The notes beneath the pieces are model-generated. The model was not told where the DNA came from, searched no databases, and saw only the letters and a list, made by a program, of their open reading frames with translations. A program made the translations under genes and the position numbers. From an uncultured Clostridia bacterium (GTDB taxonomy: Bacteria; Bacillota; Clostridia; Christensenellales; Borkfalkiaceae), in the NCBI GenBank assembly GCA_934247935.1, contig CAKQKE010000003.1, positions 186,001 through 250,000 on the forward strand: a stretch of DNA of 64,000 nt, in the 5' to 3' direction. Below, in pieces: positions 1 through 7,319 of this stretch; position 1 is the first letter of the stretch, and each line of letters opens with the position of its first letter.

Positions 1-1
1 C

Positions 2-466
2 ACGGTGGTTGATTTTTTGACCATGGGCATAGTTTTATACATATTCAACCCCAAAATCTACCCGCATTTTTACAACGTGTTTTTCGGTGCGACGCAAAAG
101 CCCTCACTCGCGGCAAACATGGTCGGCACGGGATTGGGCTTTGTGATAGGACTTATAATCAATTACGTTTTGTCCGTCTTTTTCGTGTTTATCGACAAAG
201 GCAATTCTAAAAGCGCAAGCGGTTTTATAAGTTTTGCCGTTTTGTCCGCAATCGGTCTCGCTATACACGAGATAGGCATGTACGTTTTTTGCGGAAAACT
301 CGGCGCAAACGAGTGGGTTATCAAAATTGTAATGACGCTTGTTGTGCTTGTGTATAATTACATTTCGAGAAAATTGCTCATTTTTAAAAAGAGCGCAACC
401 GCACAAGACTCAACTACGCAAACCGCAACTACACAAGATATCAATACACAAAAGGAGAATAATTAA
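2..466 (+). CDS. GtrA-like membrane protein, 5' truncated
   Basis: Partial gene: the reading frame is open to the window edge, so the true start lies upstream. The visible 153 residues hold about four hydrophobic segments and the GtrA pattern of an FVIGLIINYVLS-type helix followed by an aromatic FVF turn, then a last helix ending NYISRKLLIFKK. GtrA/DPMS family proteins are small four-helix membrane proteins thought to move lipid-linked sugars across the membrane during cell-surface glycosylation. The C-terminal tail is Thr/Gln rich and probably disordered. The stop overlaps the next ATG in a TAATG, which suggests translational coupling. Family call fairly sure; substrate unknown. Confidence 0.75.
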   Translation, partial: TVVDFLTMGIVLYIFNPKIYPHFYNVFFGATQKPSLAANMVGTGLGFVIGLIINYVLSVFFVFIDKGNSKSASGFISFAVLSAIGLAIHEIGMYVFCGKLGANEWVIKIVMTLVVLVYNYISRKLLIFKKSATAQDSTTQTATTQDINTQKENN

Positions 467-1200
467 TGCTTTTCTATATTCTTTACTACGGCTCGATGAT
501 TATTTTAATACCGGGCATAATATTTTCGATTTACGCACAAATACGCATAAGCACCACGTTTAAAAAATATTCGCGTGTGCAAGCCTCGTCAAACATGACG
601 GCGGCGGAACTTAGCAGAATGTTGCTTGACAGAAACGGACTTAACTATATTTCGGTGCAACAAGTGTCCGGTTCGCTTACCGATAATTACAATCCGCAAA
701 CGGAAATTCTGTCACTTTCGGAGAGTACGTATAGCAGTAACTCGGTCGCCGCGCTTGCGGTTGCCGCTCACGAAGTGGGGCATGCTCTTCAAAAAAGAGA
801 CGACTACAAACCCATGAAGTTGCGTTCGATTTTAGTACCTGTGACAAACTTCGGCTCGAGACTCGCTCTCCCAATCGCGATAATCGGCTTGATAATCGAA
901 TGGATTGCGACAAGCAACGGCGGAATACAAGCGGGTAAAATGATTGTAGCAATAGGCATTTTGGCATATGCCCTCACCTCTATATTCGCGCTTATTACTT
1001 TACCTGTCGAACTCAATGCGTCCAGACGCGCGGGTAAAATTTTATACGACACTGGCACTTTAAACCAAAAAGAAACTTCTCAGGCAAAACAAGTGCTGCA
1101 TGCGGCCGCACTTACTTACGTCGCTTCGTTGCTTGTATCTTTGCTTTATTTGTTGAGATTTATTCTTATACTTTCGCAATTTTCAAGAAAGAAAAAATAA
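466..1200 (+). CDS. YugP-like zinc-dependent membrane peptidase
   Basis: A 244-residue membrane protein of the neutral zinc metallopeptidase family (B. subtilis YugP type). It has an N-terminal membrane segment, a soluble region with the zinc motif HEVGHALQ (about residues 102-109), then two or three hydrophobic helices near the C terminus. The His-Glu-x-x-His core and the length fit the family. The physiological substrate is not known in the family; a membrane-quality role is usually assumed. It is coupled to the upstream GtrA-like gene by TAATG and followed at once by a strong terminator, so the two probably end one operon. Confidence 0.85.
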   Translation: MLFYILYYGSMIILIPGIIFSIYAQIRISTTFKKYSRVQASSNMTAAELSRMLLDRNGLNYISVQQVSGSLTDNYNPQTEILSLSESTYSSNSVAALAVAAHEVGHALQKRDDYKPMKLRSILVPVTNFGSRLALPIAIIGLIIEWIATSNGGIQAGKMIVAIGILAYALTSIFALITLPVELNASRRAGKILYDTGTLNQKETSQAKQVLHAAALTYVASLLVSLLYLLRFILILSQFSRKKK

Positions 1201-1204
1201 TTAT

Positions 1205-1253
1205 AAAAAACTATCCTCGGCCGACATAAATCGTTTGCCGAGGATAGTTTTTT
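1205..1253 (+). terminator. Intrinsic terminator after the YugP-like gene
   Basis: A 17-bp inverted repeat (AAAAAACTATCCTCGGC at 1205-1221 with its complement at 1237-1253) with a 15-nt loop and a T run on the right arm, five bases after the stop codon. Confidence 0.9.
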
Positions 1254-1308
1254 ATTTTTCTACGCGCTGCCCTGATACTGCTCCTTACACCTCGACAAAA
1301 CTTATAAA

Positions 1309-1338
1309 TTGAAAAATTTTTTACCGCTTACGTATAAT
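1309..1338 (+). promoter_or_regulatory. Promoter of the rubrerythrin gene
   Basis: TTGAAA (1309-1314), an 18-bp spacer and a consensus TATAAT (1333-1338), 42 bp before the rubrerythrin ATG. Confidence 0.7.
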
Positions 1339-1379
1339 TTCGACAAAATCCGCACAAGATAACGTTAGAGGAGGGATGT

Positions 1380-2003
1380 ATGGAATTTAAAGAAACAAAA
1401 ACTTATACTCTGCTGGCAAGAAGTTTTGCCGGAGAATGTATGGCGGGTATGAGATATCAAATTTTGTCGGATTATGCCACACAACAAGGGTATTCTTCGC
1501 TTGCGGCAGAACTTCAAACGCTTGCTAAAAACGAGACGTTTCACGCAAAACGATTGATGCAACTTATTTTAACGCACGCAAACGAATGCAAAAACATAGA
1601 TATTTGCGCAGGATATCCGTTTGACGGCGAAACGCTTGAATCGGGACTTAAAGGCGCGATAGACGCCGAGAAAAACGAAGCGAGAATTTACCTCGAATTT
1701 GCCGATATTGCGCAAAGCGAAGGGTTTGAAGACGTAGCGAACACGTTTAAACTTATGTCGGCAGTCGAGCAAGAGCATAAAAATAAATTTGCTTACCTTT
1801 ACAAAGCCTTTGTAGACGCTTCTTTATATAAAAGTACCGAAAAGCGACTTTACCGTTGCGAAAACTGCGGTCATACCTACGAAGATTACGAGGCATGGAC
1901 TATTTGTCCGTTGTGCCGGTCGAGTCAAGGCTTTGTGGAAATAAATTATCCGTGCGAAATCAAAAATGAGAAAAACCAGACAAGAATCTCAAAAAACGAC
2001 TAA
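1380..2003 (+). CDS. rbr: Rubrerythrin
   Basis: A 207-residue two-domain rubrerythrin, an NADH-linked peroxide reductase of anaerobes that uses a diiron centre. Residues 1-145 form the ferritin-like four-helix domain with E-x-x-H and E-x-E-H type iron ligands (NETFHAK, EQEHK). Residues 155-185 form the rubredoxin-like domain with CENCGH and CPLC. ATG is preceded by GAGGAGGG. The C-terminal 20 residues run beyond the usual family end. It has its own promoter and is followed by two very small ORFs. It suggests a strict anaerobe facing oxidative stress. Confidence 0.93.
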   Translation: MEFKETKTYTLLARSFAGECMAGMRYQILSDYATQQGYSSLAAELQTLAKNETFHAKRLMQLILTHANECKNIDICAGYPFDGETLESGLKGAIDAEKNEARIYLEFADIAQSEGFEDVANTFKLMSAVEQEHKNKFAYLYKAFVDASLYKSTEKRLYRCENCGHTYEDYEAWTICPLCRSSQGFVEINYPCEIKNEKNQTRISKND

Positions 2004-2055
2004 AAACTGCAAGAATAAGTCTAACGAAAAAACAACTACTAAAGGTTGCAAGTAA
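1966..2055 (+). CDS. Possible 29-residue basic peptide
   Basis: A short ORF (ATG 1966, TAA 2053-2055) in another frame. It overlaps the rubrerythrin 3' end and its stop overlaps the next start as TAATG. The peptide is Lys/Thr/Asn rich with two Cys and ends KGCK. No clear Shine-Dalgarno sequence is visible. Support is only the TAATG coupling and a composition like that of other tiny basic Firmicutes peptides. It could equally be a chance ORF. Confidence 0.3.
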   Translation: MRKTRQESQKTTKNCKNKSNEKTTTKGCK

Positions 2056-2186
2056 TGAAAAAGAATAATAAAAACAAAAATAAACGCCCGTCTTTTAAAT
2101 CTATAACCGACCCGCTGGGCAGTTATACGGGAAATTATCTGCTTGGATATATGGAAGAACCCGACCAGGACGTGGACGATTTATAA
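2055..2186 (+). CDS. 43-residue conserved-looking small protein
   Basis: ATG at 2055 gives a 43-residue protein with a Lys/Asn-rich head, a central DPLGSYTGNY motif and an acidic tail ending DQDVDDL. The DPLGSYTG core followed by an acidic D-D-L end resembles small uncharacterised proteins of Clostridia (from memory, not searched). An AAAGG about 10 bases upstream could serve as a weak binding site, and translation may be coupled to the preceding ORF. No signal peptide or membrane segment. Function unknown. Confidence 0.55.
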   Translation: MKKNNKNKNKRPSFKSITDPLGSYTGNYLLGYMEEPDQDVDDL

Positions 2187-2274
2187 AAAAAATAATTAAG
2201 AAGAATAAAACGTTTTCTTTATTCAGCGCGCAAGCGCAAATTTTGAAAAGTTTTTACCTTACTTCTTAAAAATT

Positions 2275-2315
2275 AAAAAGTTAAAGCGTACGCTAAACGT
2301 ACGCTTTAACTTTTT
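2275..2315 (+). terminator. Strong palindromic terminator
   Basis: An 18-bp perfect inverted repeat (2275-2292 with 2298-2315) around the 5-nt loop CTAAA, A-rich on the left and T-rich on the right. It could work in both directions. It ends the rubrerythrin transcript and insulates the island that follows. Confidence 0.88.
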
Positions 2316-2348
2316 TATCTCTAAATACATAAGAAATTAACAATATTG

Positions 2349-2399
2349 ATTGCCAATTGGCAATTTTTAGTTGACAAACGGTAATACGCATGTTATAAT
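2349..2399 (+). promoter_or_regulatory. Promoter with two operator-like palindromes for the XRE/ImmA pair
   Basis: TTGACA (2371-2376), a 17-bp spacer and TATAAT (2394-2399) form a consensus promoter. A perfect 16-bp palindrome, ATTGCCAATTGGCAAT (2349-2364), lies just upstream. A related degenerate site, TTGACAAACGGTAA (2371-2384), covers the -35 box. The two centres are 21 bp apart, two helical turns, as expected for autorepression by the dimeric XRE protein encoded downstream. Confidence 0.75.
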
Positions 2400-2428
2400 A
2401 TTTTCGAAGTGAATATGGAGGCGAAAAA

Positions 2429-2734
2429 ATGAATATAGGTGAAAGAATTGCTGAATTAATGAATAAAAAAGGCTTAACACAAAAAGAATTAGCAACTATG
2501 GCAGGCGTTACGGAATCGACTCTATCAAGGTATTTAAACAACGAAAGGAAACCCAAAGCAGAAATTTTGGCGAATATCGCCACGGCTTTAAACACTACGT
2601 CCGATTATTTAATCAACGGCAAAACCGACAAACCCGATTACGCCGAAATTTATCGTTTTGTTGCTCGCGGAGCAAAAGATATGAGCAAAAAAGAAAAAAT
2701 GGAACTAATGAGGTTATTGCTTAATGACAATTGA
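2429..2734 (+). CDS. XRE-family helix-turn-helix regulator
   Basis: A 101-residue protein whose residues 5-60 form a Cro/CI-type HTH (KKGLTQKELATMAGVTESTLSRYLNN-like region). The C-terminal tail is short and charged. ATG follows GGAGGCG. It overlaps the downstream ImmA/IrrE peptidase by 11 bp. XRE/ImmA pairs control induction of integrative elements and phages (ImmR/ImmA of ICEBs1): the peptidase cleaves the repressor. The upstream palindromes suggest autoregulation. It is the first gene of a small accessory island. Confidence 0.9.
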   Translation: MNIGERIAELMNKKGLTQKELATMAGVTESTLSRYLNNERKPKAEILANIATALNTTSDYLINGKTDKPDYAEIYRFVARGAKDMSKKEKMELMRLLLNDN

Positions 2735-3293
2735 TTCAGATACGCATGAACCCACATGCTTAATCCGCAAAGATTATACTAAAATTGAAAAAACCATTGT
2801 TAATTTATATACAGAAATAAACGTAAATAAATTACCTATTAACCCTTTTGAAATAGCAATACAAAAAGGTTTTATATTAATACCCTACTCTCAAGCCCCA
2901 CATAAAGCCCGTTCTATCTTGAAAGAGTACGAAGTATCCGGCTCGAGCGGAATAACAAAAGAAGGCGTTTATAAAATTTTTTACGACAATTCGCATTGTA
3001 TCGAACGTCAACGTTTTACCATTATGCATGAAATCGGGCATATTTTATTGGGGCATAAAGAAGATTCCTCTTATGCCGAAAGGTGCGCAAACTATTTTGC
3101 GGCGTACTCGTTAGCCCCGCCGCCTATTATTGCAAAATTTAACTGTGAAGACTTTATGGACATCGCCATAATATTTAAACTATCACAGGAAAGCGCGTCG
3201 TACGCATTTATAAGATACTGCAATTGGATTGACCATTCATTCAAACTTAAACCACACGAAGTACAATTATTGAACCTTTTCAATAAAAATTAA
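2724..3293 (+). CDS. ImmA/IrrE-family metallopeptidase
   Basis: A 189-residue protein with the zinc motif HEIGHILLGH near residues 103-112 and a downstream Glu-containing YAERCANYFAAY helix typical of ImmA/IrrE (DUF955) proteases. These enzymes cleave a cognate XRE repressor to switch on stress or mobile-element genes. The 11-bp overlap with the XRE gene supports a repressor/anti-repressor pair. No integrase or conjugation gene is visible nearby, so this may be a remnant or a stand-alone switch. The cognate target is inferred from position. Confidence 0.9.
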   Translation: MTIDSDTHEPTCLIRKDYTKIEKTIVNLYTEINVNKLPINPFEIAIQKGFILIPYSQAPHKARSILKEYEVSGSSGITKEGVYKIFYDNSHCIERQRFTIMHEIGHILLGHKEDSSYAERCANYFAAYSLAPPPIIAKFNCEDFMDIAIIFKLSQESASYAFIRYCNWIDHSFKLKPHEVQLLNLFNKN

Positions 3294-3311
3294 AAACGTT
3301 TTATATAAAGG

Positions 3312-3381
3312 AAAAGCACCTAAAAGTTGCTACCAACAACAATTAAGTGCCTCTCGGAATGTGTTTATACAACACTCTACT
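3312..3381 (-). ncRNA. Candidate ~70-nt small RNA between immA and the DUF4417 gene
   Basis: On the minus strand a consensus promoter (3388-3416) fires into a short stretch with no ORF. Two hairpins follow: a 5-bp stem from GTGTTTATACAACAC (3361-3375), then after a single-stranded ATTCCGAGAG linker a roughly 12-pair hairpin from 3350 to 3316 with two U-U mismatches. Next comes UUUUCCUUU, which looks like a Rho-independent terminator. Promoter, structure and terminator together indicate a discrete RNA of about 70 nt. It is oriented against the surrounding genes and could be a regulatory or antitoxin-type RNA. I do not recognise a named family. Confidence 0.55.
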
Positions 3382-3387
3382 AATGTA

Positions 3388-3416
3388 AGTATAGCATTTT
3401 CCGTCTTTTGTGTCAA
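3388..3416 (-). promoter_or_regulatory. Minus-strand promoter of the candidate small RNA
   Basis: Read on the minus strand: TTGACA (3416-3411), a 17-bp spacer and TATACT (3393-3388). No minus-strand coding gene lies downstream, so its product must be an untranslated or antisense transcript. Confidence 0.65.
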
Positions 3417-3471
3417 ATGTTTTTTGACGATACCCAAAGCGGTAAATAAAAAAACGGAGGTGCTTACAAGC

Positions 3472-4140
3472 ATGTCTACAGATTTAAGCGCGCCCGAAAA
3501 CAGGCGCAAAGACGTTTTTCATGCGTTTTTAGTAAAAAATGCAAATTATGCGGGCAATGAAGAAATACCTTGCATAATTACAAGTAACAAAATACCCGAA
3601 AAAGTTATATCTTTTTCAAAAGCCGTAACTTCAAAAGAATATGATTCGTGGATTCATTTTTACGAACATGATTATAAGTTTGAAAAGTTATGGAACAATC
3701 CGCAGAAATATTTGCCGATTATTAAAAAGTTCAAAGGCATAATTTCGCCGGATTTCAGTTTGTATTACGACATGCCTCTCGTAATGCAAAAATGGAATAC
3801 ATACAAAGGAAAAGCCCTTGCGGCATACCTTTACGAAAACGGAGTAGAAATTATACCTAACGTAAGATGGGGAGACGAAAGGACTTTCGCCCTTTCCGTT
3901 CTTGGCGTAGAACAAAACAAAACCATAGCCGTAGGTACGCACGGGTGTATCAAAACAATAGAAGAAAAGCAAATGTTTATCCGCGGATTTGATTACGTGG
4001 TACAAGCCTTAAACCCTAAAAACATAGTTGTGTACGGAAGAATGCCGGACAAACTATTTTGTTTGGCAAAAATGTACGGAATAAATCTTATACAATTTGA
4101 AAGCGAATTTGCCATTTCTCATAAAAAGGAGGTGGCTTAA
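3472..4140 (+). CDS. DUF4417-family protein
   Basis: A 222-residue protein. The start was set at ATG 3472, which has a clear GGAGG (3456-3460) 11 bases upstream; a longer frame from 3361 would translate promoter and hairpin sequence. It carries the conserved stretches of DUF4417: FSKAV, WIHFYEHDYKFEKLW, a central ISPDFSLYYDMPL block, IPNVRWGDERTF and a C-terminal IVVYGRMP. DUF4417 proteins are common in phages and integrative elements and their biochemistry is unknown. The gene ends in TAATG, overlapping the toxin-like gene by one base, so the two are very likely co-translated. Confidence 0.8.
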   Translation: MSTDLSAPENRRKDVFHAFLVKNANYAGNEEIPCIITSNKIPEKVISFSKAVTSKEYDSWIHFYEHDYKFEKLWNNPQKYLPIIKKFKGIISPDFSLYYDMPLVMQKWNTYKGKALAAYLYENGVEIIPNVRWGDERTFALSVLGVEQNKTIAVGTHGCIKTIEEKQMFIRGFDYVVQALNPKNIVVYGRMPDKLFCLAKMYGINLIQFESEFAISHKKEVA

Positions 4141-4484
4141 TGGGCGCAGGTTATCACGGCGGCTTTGGACATACCAAAGGTGCGGAAAAAGGTATGTTTA
4201 GTGCGAAAAACAAGGTTTCCGCTCTAAATAAAATCAAATCATTACCTAAAAATATACAATACTCATATACGAAATATGTGAAAAATACAACTACAAATAA
4301 ATATACAGATTATAAAATAACCAGAAAAAAAGGCGGATATATTTTTCAGAGCCGAAAACCCGGGAATGTACCCGGATCATATGCCATTTACTATAAAGAA
4401 GTAGATGCGAAGGGTGCTACAATTAAAGTATATAAGGACACCTATGACAATAAAGGAAATTTCGTTCATAGGAAAAATAAATAA
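4140..4484 (+). CDS. Small toxin-like protein with GFGHTKG head
   Basis: A 114-residue basic protein. The N terminus has GAGYHGGFGHTKG, a glycine/histidine pattern I associate from memory with toxin-domain proteins in phage-like contexts. The C-terminal 50 residues (GSYAIYYKEVDAKG..., ending DNKGNFVHRKNK) resemble polymorphic-toxin C-terminal domains. It overlaps the DUF4417 stop by one base (AGGAGG immediately upstream), and 13 bases after its own stop begins a small acidic protein suited to be its immunity partner. It lacks a signal peptide and a trafficking domain. Toxin identity is inference; no catalytic residues can be assigned. Confidence 0.6.
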   Translation: MGAGYHGGFGHTKGAEKGMFSAKNKVSALNKIKSLPKNIQYSYTKYVKNTTTNKYTDYKITRKKGGYIFQSRKPGNVPGSYAIYYKEVDAKGATIKVYKDTYDNKGNFVHRKNK

Positions 4485-4497
4485 CGGAGATATAATT

Positions 4498-4857
4498 ATG
4501 AATATTGAATTAGTAAAAAAATTATTAAATTGTGAAATTTCGTGGAACACATTTTCTTCTATTAAAAACTGTAATTCATACCTAATAGATTTGAAAGGTT
4601 CAGTTATTAAAGTTGATAGAAACGTAGTTAAAAAAGCGATTAAAGCGTGTCTAAATAATAAATATACAATGCAAGATTTGTTGGATTGGGCAAATGTTGT
4701 AAGGTTTTCTGATTCTTTTTTAGTAGAAGAAAATTGCAGAGATTGTGTCATCAGCATTTTAGACAGAATTGAAGAATCTGACGAAGAAGGCAGCGAATTA
4801 TCCAAAAACGATTTATTGTTAATGCTTGATAAGTTGGACAATAATGATGAATGGTAA
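4498..4857 (+). CDS. Small acidic protein, candidate immunity partner
   Basis: A 119-residue acidic, mostly helical protein. ATG 4498 is chosen because it has CGGAGA 8 bases upstream; the longer frame from 4405 overlaps the previous gene by 80 bases without a binding site. Residues 55-75 (MQDLLDWANVVRFSD) and an acidic ESDEEG turn followed by SKNDLLLMLDKL look like small immunity proteins found downstream of polymorphic toxins. No signal peptide. The partner role is inferred from size, charge and position. Codon use here is AT-richer than in the housekeeping genes, suggesting acquired DNA. Confidence 0.6.
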   Translation: MNIELVKKLLNCEISWNTFSSIKNCNSYLIDLKGSVIKVDRNVVKKAIKACLNNKYTMQDLLDWANVVRFSDSFLVEENCRDCVISILDRIEESDEEGSELSKNDLLLMLDKLDNNDEW

Positions 4858-4914
4858 AAAATCAATCGTCGAATTTATGTTTAATATCGAAAATTTAAAA
4901 TCTCAATAAAAAAC

Positions 4915-4962
4915 GCAAAAAAATGCGGCTGTATCGAAACGCTCGGTACAGCCGTGTTTTTT
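4915..4962. terminator. Bidirectional terminator between convergent genes
   Basis: Stem CGGCTGTA (4926-4933) with TACAGCCG (4947-4954), an A-rich left flank and TGTTTTTTATTTT on the right. It serves the plus-strand island and the minus-strand cyclophilin-like gene. Confidence 0.85.
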
Positions 4963-4975
4963 ATTTTGATTTAAA

Positions 4976-5887
4976 TTATTTTACTTTTGCGGTTTTGATG
5001 ATTACTCTCGTTGCGGGAATAACGATATATTTCGATTTGTTTTCGTTGAAATCGTCTATTTCGTCTTGAGTGAGTTGAGTGTTTCCTTCGGGATAACCCT
5101 TGTAATACTCTACGTCGCTTGCAGCGGAATCGGTAACGATGGTGTAAACCTGGTCGTTTACCTCATCATAATAAATTTGAGTTTCGATTTCGCCCTCTTT
5201 GCTTGTAGCAAGTTTGGAAACCGTTTGGAAAATTTCATAACTCGACATATATCTTCTGTCGACACTGTCTTCGGGTGCTTCATAATCGTCGGGGGCTTTT
5301 GCAGCGTCGGTCTTTACGAGTTGACCGAAAACGCAATACTCGCTCTTTGTGAATTTAGTGCCGCTGAAGCATACCGCTATGGTTGCCTTGCCGGTATTGT
5401 ATGCAGAAATTTCGCCGTCGCTTTCGGTGTTGTGAACAAGCACGAGTGCTCCTGCCGAAAGACTGAGAATCTGGTTGTCGAAACCGTTTTTCTCGAATTC
5501 GCCGTAAATGCCGCCGTTGTAATTGTATTTTTTGCTTACGGACGTGCCGCTATACGCCTTTTTTACGAAATTGCCGTCTGCATTGTATTCGTATGCGCCG
5601 AATTCGCACCACGACGAAGAAGCGTTTGATACGCAAGTGTTGTCGTAATAACCCGCTTTGATAAGTTCGGTTATGTGTTTAACGGTTTGGGGTGCGCTGT
5701 TGTTGTAAAGTTTTGCGGCAACCGTTCTTGTATCGATAACGGTGTTGTTTGCGTCGTAAAACTCGAGAGTAAACTCTACGTTTGTGATTTTACTGCCGTC
5801 GATAACTTCGTCTTTATTGCATGCGCCTAAAGAAAAACAAAGTGCGGACGCCAAAAGCAATGCTCCTATTTTCTTAAATATCTTCAT
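4976..5887 (-). CDS. Cyclophilin-like peptidyl-prolyl isomerase lipoprotein
   Basis: A 303-residue lipoprotein: signal peptide with lipobox LGAC (Cys near residue 23), so it is anchored outside the membrane. The body follows the cyclophilin plan: NSAPQTVKHITELIKAGYYDN near residues 65-85, a GEFEKNGFDNQ-LSLSAGALVLVHN segment matching the family's G-E-F...G-x-x-M core, and YCVFGQLV near 190. It is divergent and the C-terminal 90 residues are extra. The likely role is folding of exported proteins. It has a consensus promoter 34 bp upstream of its start. Confidence 0.75.
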   Translation of the reverse strand: MKIFKKIGALLLASALCFSLGACNKDEVIDGSKITNVEFTLEFYDANNTVIDTRTVAAKLYNNSAPQTVKHITELIKAGYYDNTCVSNASSSWCEFGAYEYNADGNFVKKAYSGTSVSKKYNYNGGIYGEFEKNGFDNQILSLSAGALVLVHNTESDGEISAYNTGKATIAVCFSGTKFTKSEYCVFGQLVKTDAAKAPDDYEAPEDSVDRRYMSSYEIFQTVSKLATSKEGEIETQIYYDEVNDQVYTIVTDSAASDVEYYKGYPEGNTQLTQDEIDDFNENKSKYIVIPATRVIIKTAKVK

Positions 5888-5920
5888 AGTTCCTCCGTAC
5901 TAAATCGTTGTTACCCGATA

Positions 5921-5949
5921 ATTGTACAATTATTTATGGGTTTTGTCAA
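5921..5949 (-). promoter_or_regulatory. Promoter of the cyclophilin-like gene
   Basis: Minus strand: TTGACA (5949-5944), a 17-bp spacer and TACAAT (5926-5921). A GGAGGA binding site follows just before the ATG at 5887. Confidence 0.8.
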
Positions 5950-6045
5950 CAAGTTAGCCAACTTTATAATAAAATAGACCTCTTTTTAAAAAAGTTTTCC
6001 AAGTTTATCGCTTTTCGGGATAATGATTTGCTTTAAAAAGCCGTA

Positions 6046-7140
6046 TTACAATTTTAGACTCACCAAACAAATTATACCTATAACGGCAACCAACGCAAGT
6101 ATCGCCACAATGCCCGCTTTAATTATCGAAATGGGTGATTTGCCCGTCATTTTGCCTGTTTGACCGTTTATGCAAACATTGTAAACCTTGTGCTTGTAAT
6201 TGAAATTTACCACGTAAGTAGGCAAAAGCACATATTTATATCTCACGTCGCCGTGCATGGTGCTTACATTTAAATAAGCAACCGTATCGGCATGATATTT
6301 ATTGATGATGAGTCGCCTGATTTGCGCGTCGATTTCGGTTTTCGCTTCGCCCCAACATTGGCGTAAATCCTTTTGATAGTGGTTTGCCATAAAACCCGAA
6401 AGAAATTCTTCCGAATACACTTTTAAGGTGTTCTGTGCAAACGGCATTATTTTTTTCATGGTCTTTTGATCCAGCGAACCGCCCGACGATATCGTTACGT
6501 CATCGAAAAAATGAGACAATACGCCCGACACGGTGTACCAATAAGTATAAGTTTCCGTTACGGTTTTGCCGTTTCTTCTCACCGTCCTCGTGCGGGTTTC
6601 GCCGAGTTTGCCGGAATATGTAGAAGTCGTTTGAGTATCGAAAGTGAAACACGGCTCGTAAACCCCGTTTATATTATCGACGGTTACGTTCTTTTTAAAA
6701 ACTTTCGGGGCAAAAAATCTACTCTTTGCCCATTTTAAAAACTTTTCTTTCGCTTGCTCTTTATTGAGTAAAAACGGATAAACGGCGTTGGGCCTTATCC
6801 CCGCCAAAAGATCGCTTTTTACTATGTGAGTAGTGCCGCAATACGGACAAGCCTTAGCCACTTCGGTGGATTTTAACACCACCCTCGAACCGCAGTTGTC
6901 GCAAACGAAAAGACTTGCGTTGTCATTCCATTTTGTCGCTTCGTCAAAAGCCTTTTCGATAGACAATTCCTTTACCGCGCTGTCTTCGTTGAAGTCGACG
7001 ACATTGCCGCAATGCGGACATTTAAGTTTTTGTGTGACGGGATCAAATGCCATATTGCTGCCGCAACCGTCGCACTTTATGTAATCCGTTTGCTCTAAAA
7101 CAGGCATTTCGTCTTGAATCTGTGTATTTAACTCTGCCAT
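6046..7140 (-). CDS. YdjG-like zinc-ribbon membrane protein
   Basis: A 364-residue protein with two N-terminal zinc ribbons: CDGCGS...CPHCG at residues 23-42 and CDNCGS...CPYCG at about 79-97. A mixed alpha/beta central region (about 110-330) and one C-terminal transmembrane helix (about 340-361) follow. This plan matches TFIIB-type zinc-ribbon proteins such as B. subtilis YdjG, which works with SPFH protein YdjI in membrane stress responses linked to PspA. A YdjI-like gene lies 0.5 kb upstream on the same strand, supporting the call. Own promoter at 7166-7194. Confidence 0.75.
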   Translation of the reverse strand: MAELNTQIQDEMPVLEQTDYIKCDGCGSNMAFDPVTQKLKCPHCGNVVDFNEDSAVKELSIEKAFDEATKWNDNASLFVCDNCGSRVVLKSTEVAKACPYCGTTHIVKSDLLAGIRPNAVYPFLLNKEQAKEKFLKWAKSRFFAPKVFKKNVTVDNINGVYEPCFTFDTQTTSTYSGKLGETRTRTVRRNGKTVTETYTYWYTVSGVLSHFFDDVTISSGGSLDQKTMKKIMPFAQNTLKVYSEEFLSGFMANHYQKDLRQCWGEAKTEIDAQIRRLIINKYHADTVAYLNVSTMHGDVRYKYVLLPTYVVNFNYKHKVYNVCINGQTGKMTGKSPISIIKAGIVAILALVAVIGIICLVSLKL

Positions 7141-7165
7141 AATATTCCCTCTTTAAAATGCGTTG

Positions 7166-7194
7166 AGTATAAACCGAACGCGCTTTGGTCGCAA
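7166..7194 (-). promoter_or_regulatory. Promoter of the YdjG-like gene
   Basis: Minus strand: TTGCGA (7194-7189), a 17-bp spacer and TATACT (7171-7166), 26 bp before the ATG. Confidence 0.65.
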
Positions 7195-7253
7195 ACAAAT
7201 TTACTCTTTTTACGCTTTTTGCGGTGTGTAATTACTTTCGACCGAATAGAGAA

Positions 7254-7279
7254 ACAATCCGAAGATTAGTTCGGATTGT
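7254..7279 (-). terminator. Terminator-like hairpin after the DUF1858 gene
   Basis: A 10-bp perfect stem (ACAATCCGAA at 7254-7263 with 7270-7279) and a 6-nt loop. On the minus strand the tail TTTCTCT is only moderately T-rich; the plus side carries a better T run. Confidence 0.6.
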
Positions 7280-7319
7280 CTTTTTTCTTTTGTTTGCGCC
7301 GGATTGAAATTTCTTTCTC

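Noticed and set aside
3361..3471. N-terminal extension of the DUF4417 protein
   Set aside because: It would translate the minus-strand promoter and hairpin region; the internal ATG has a perfect GGAGG and fits the family.
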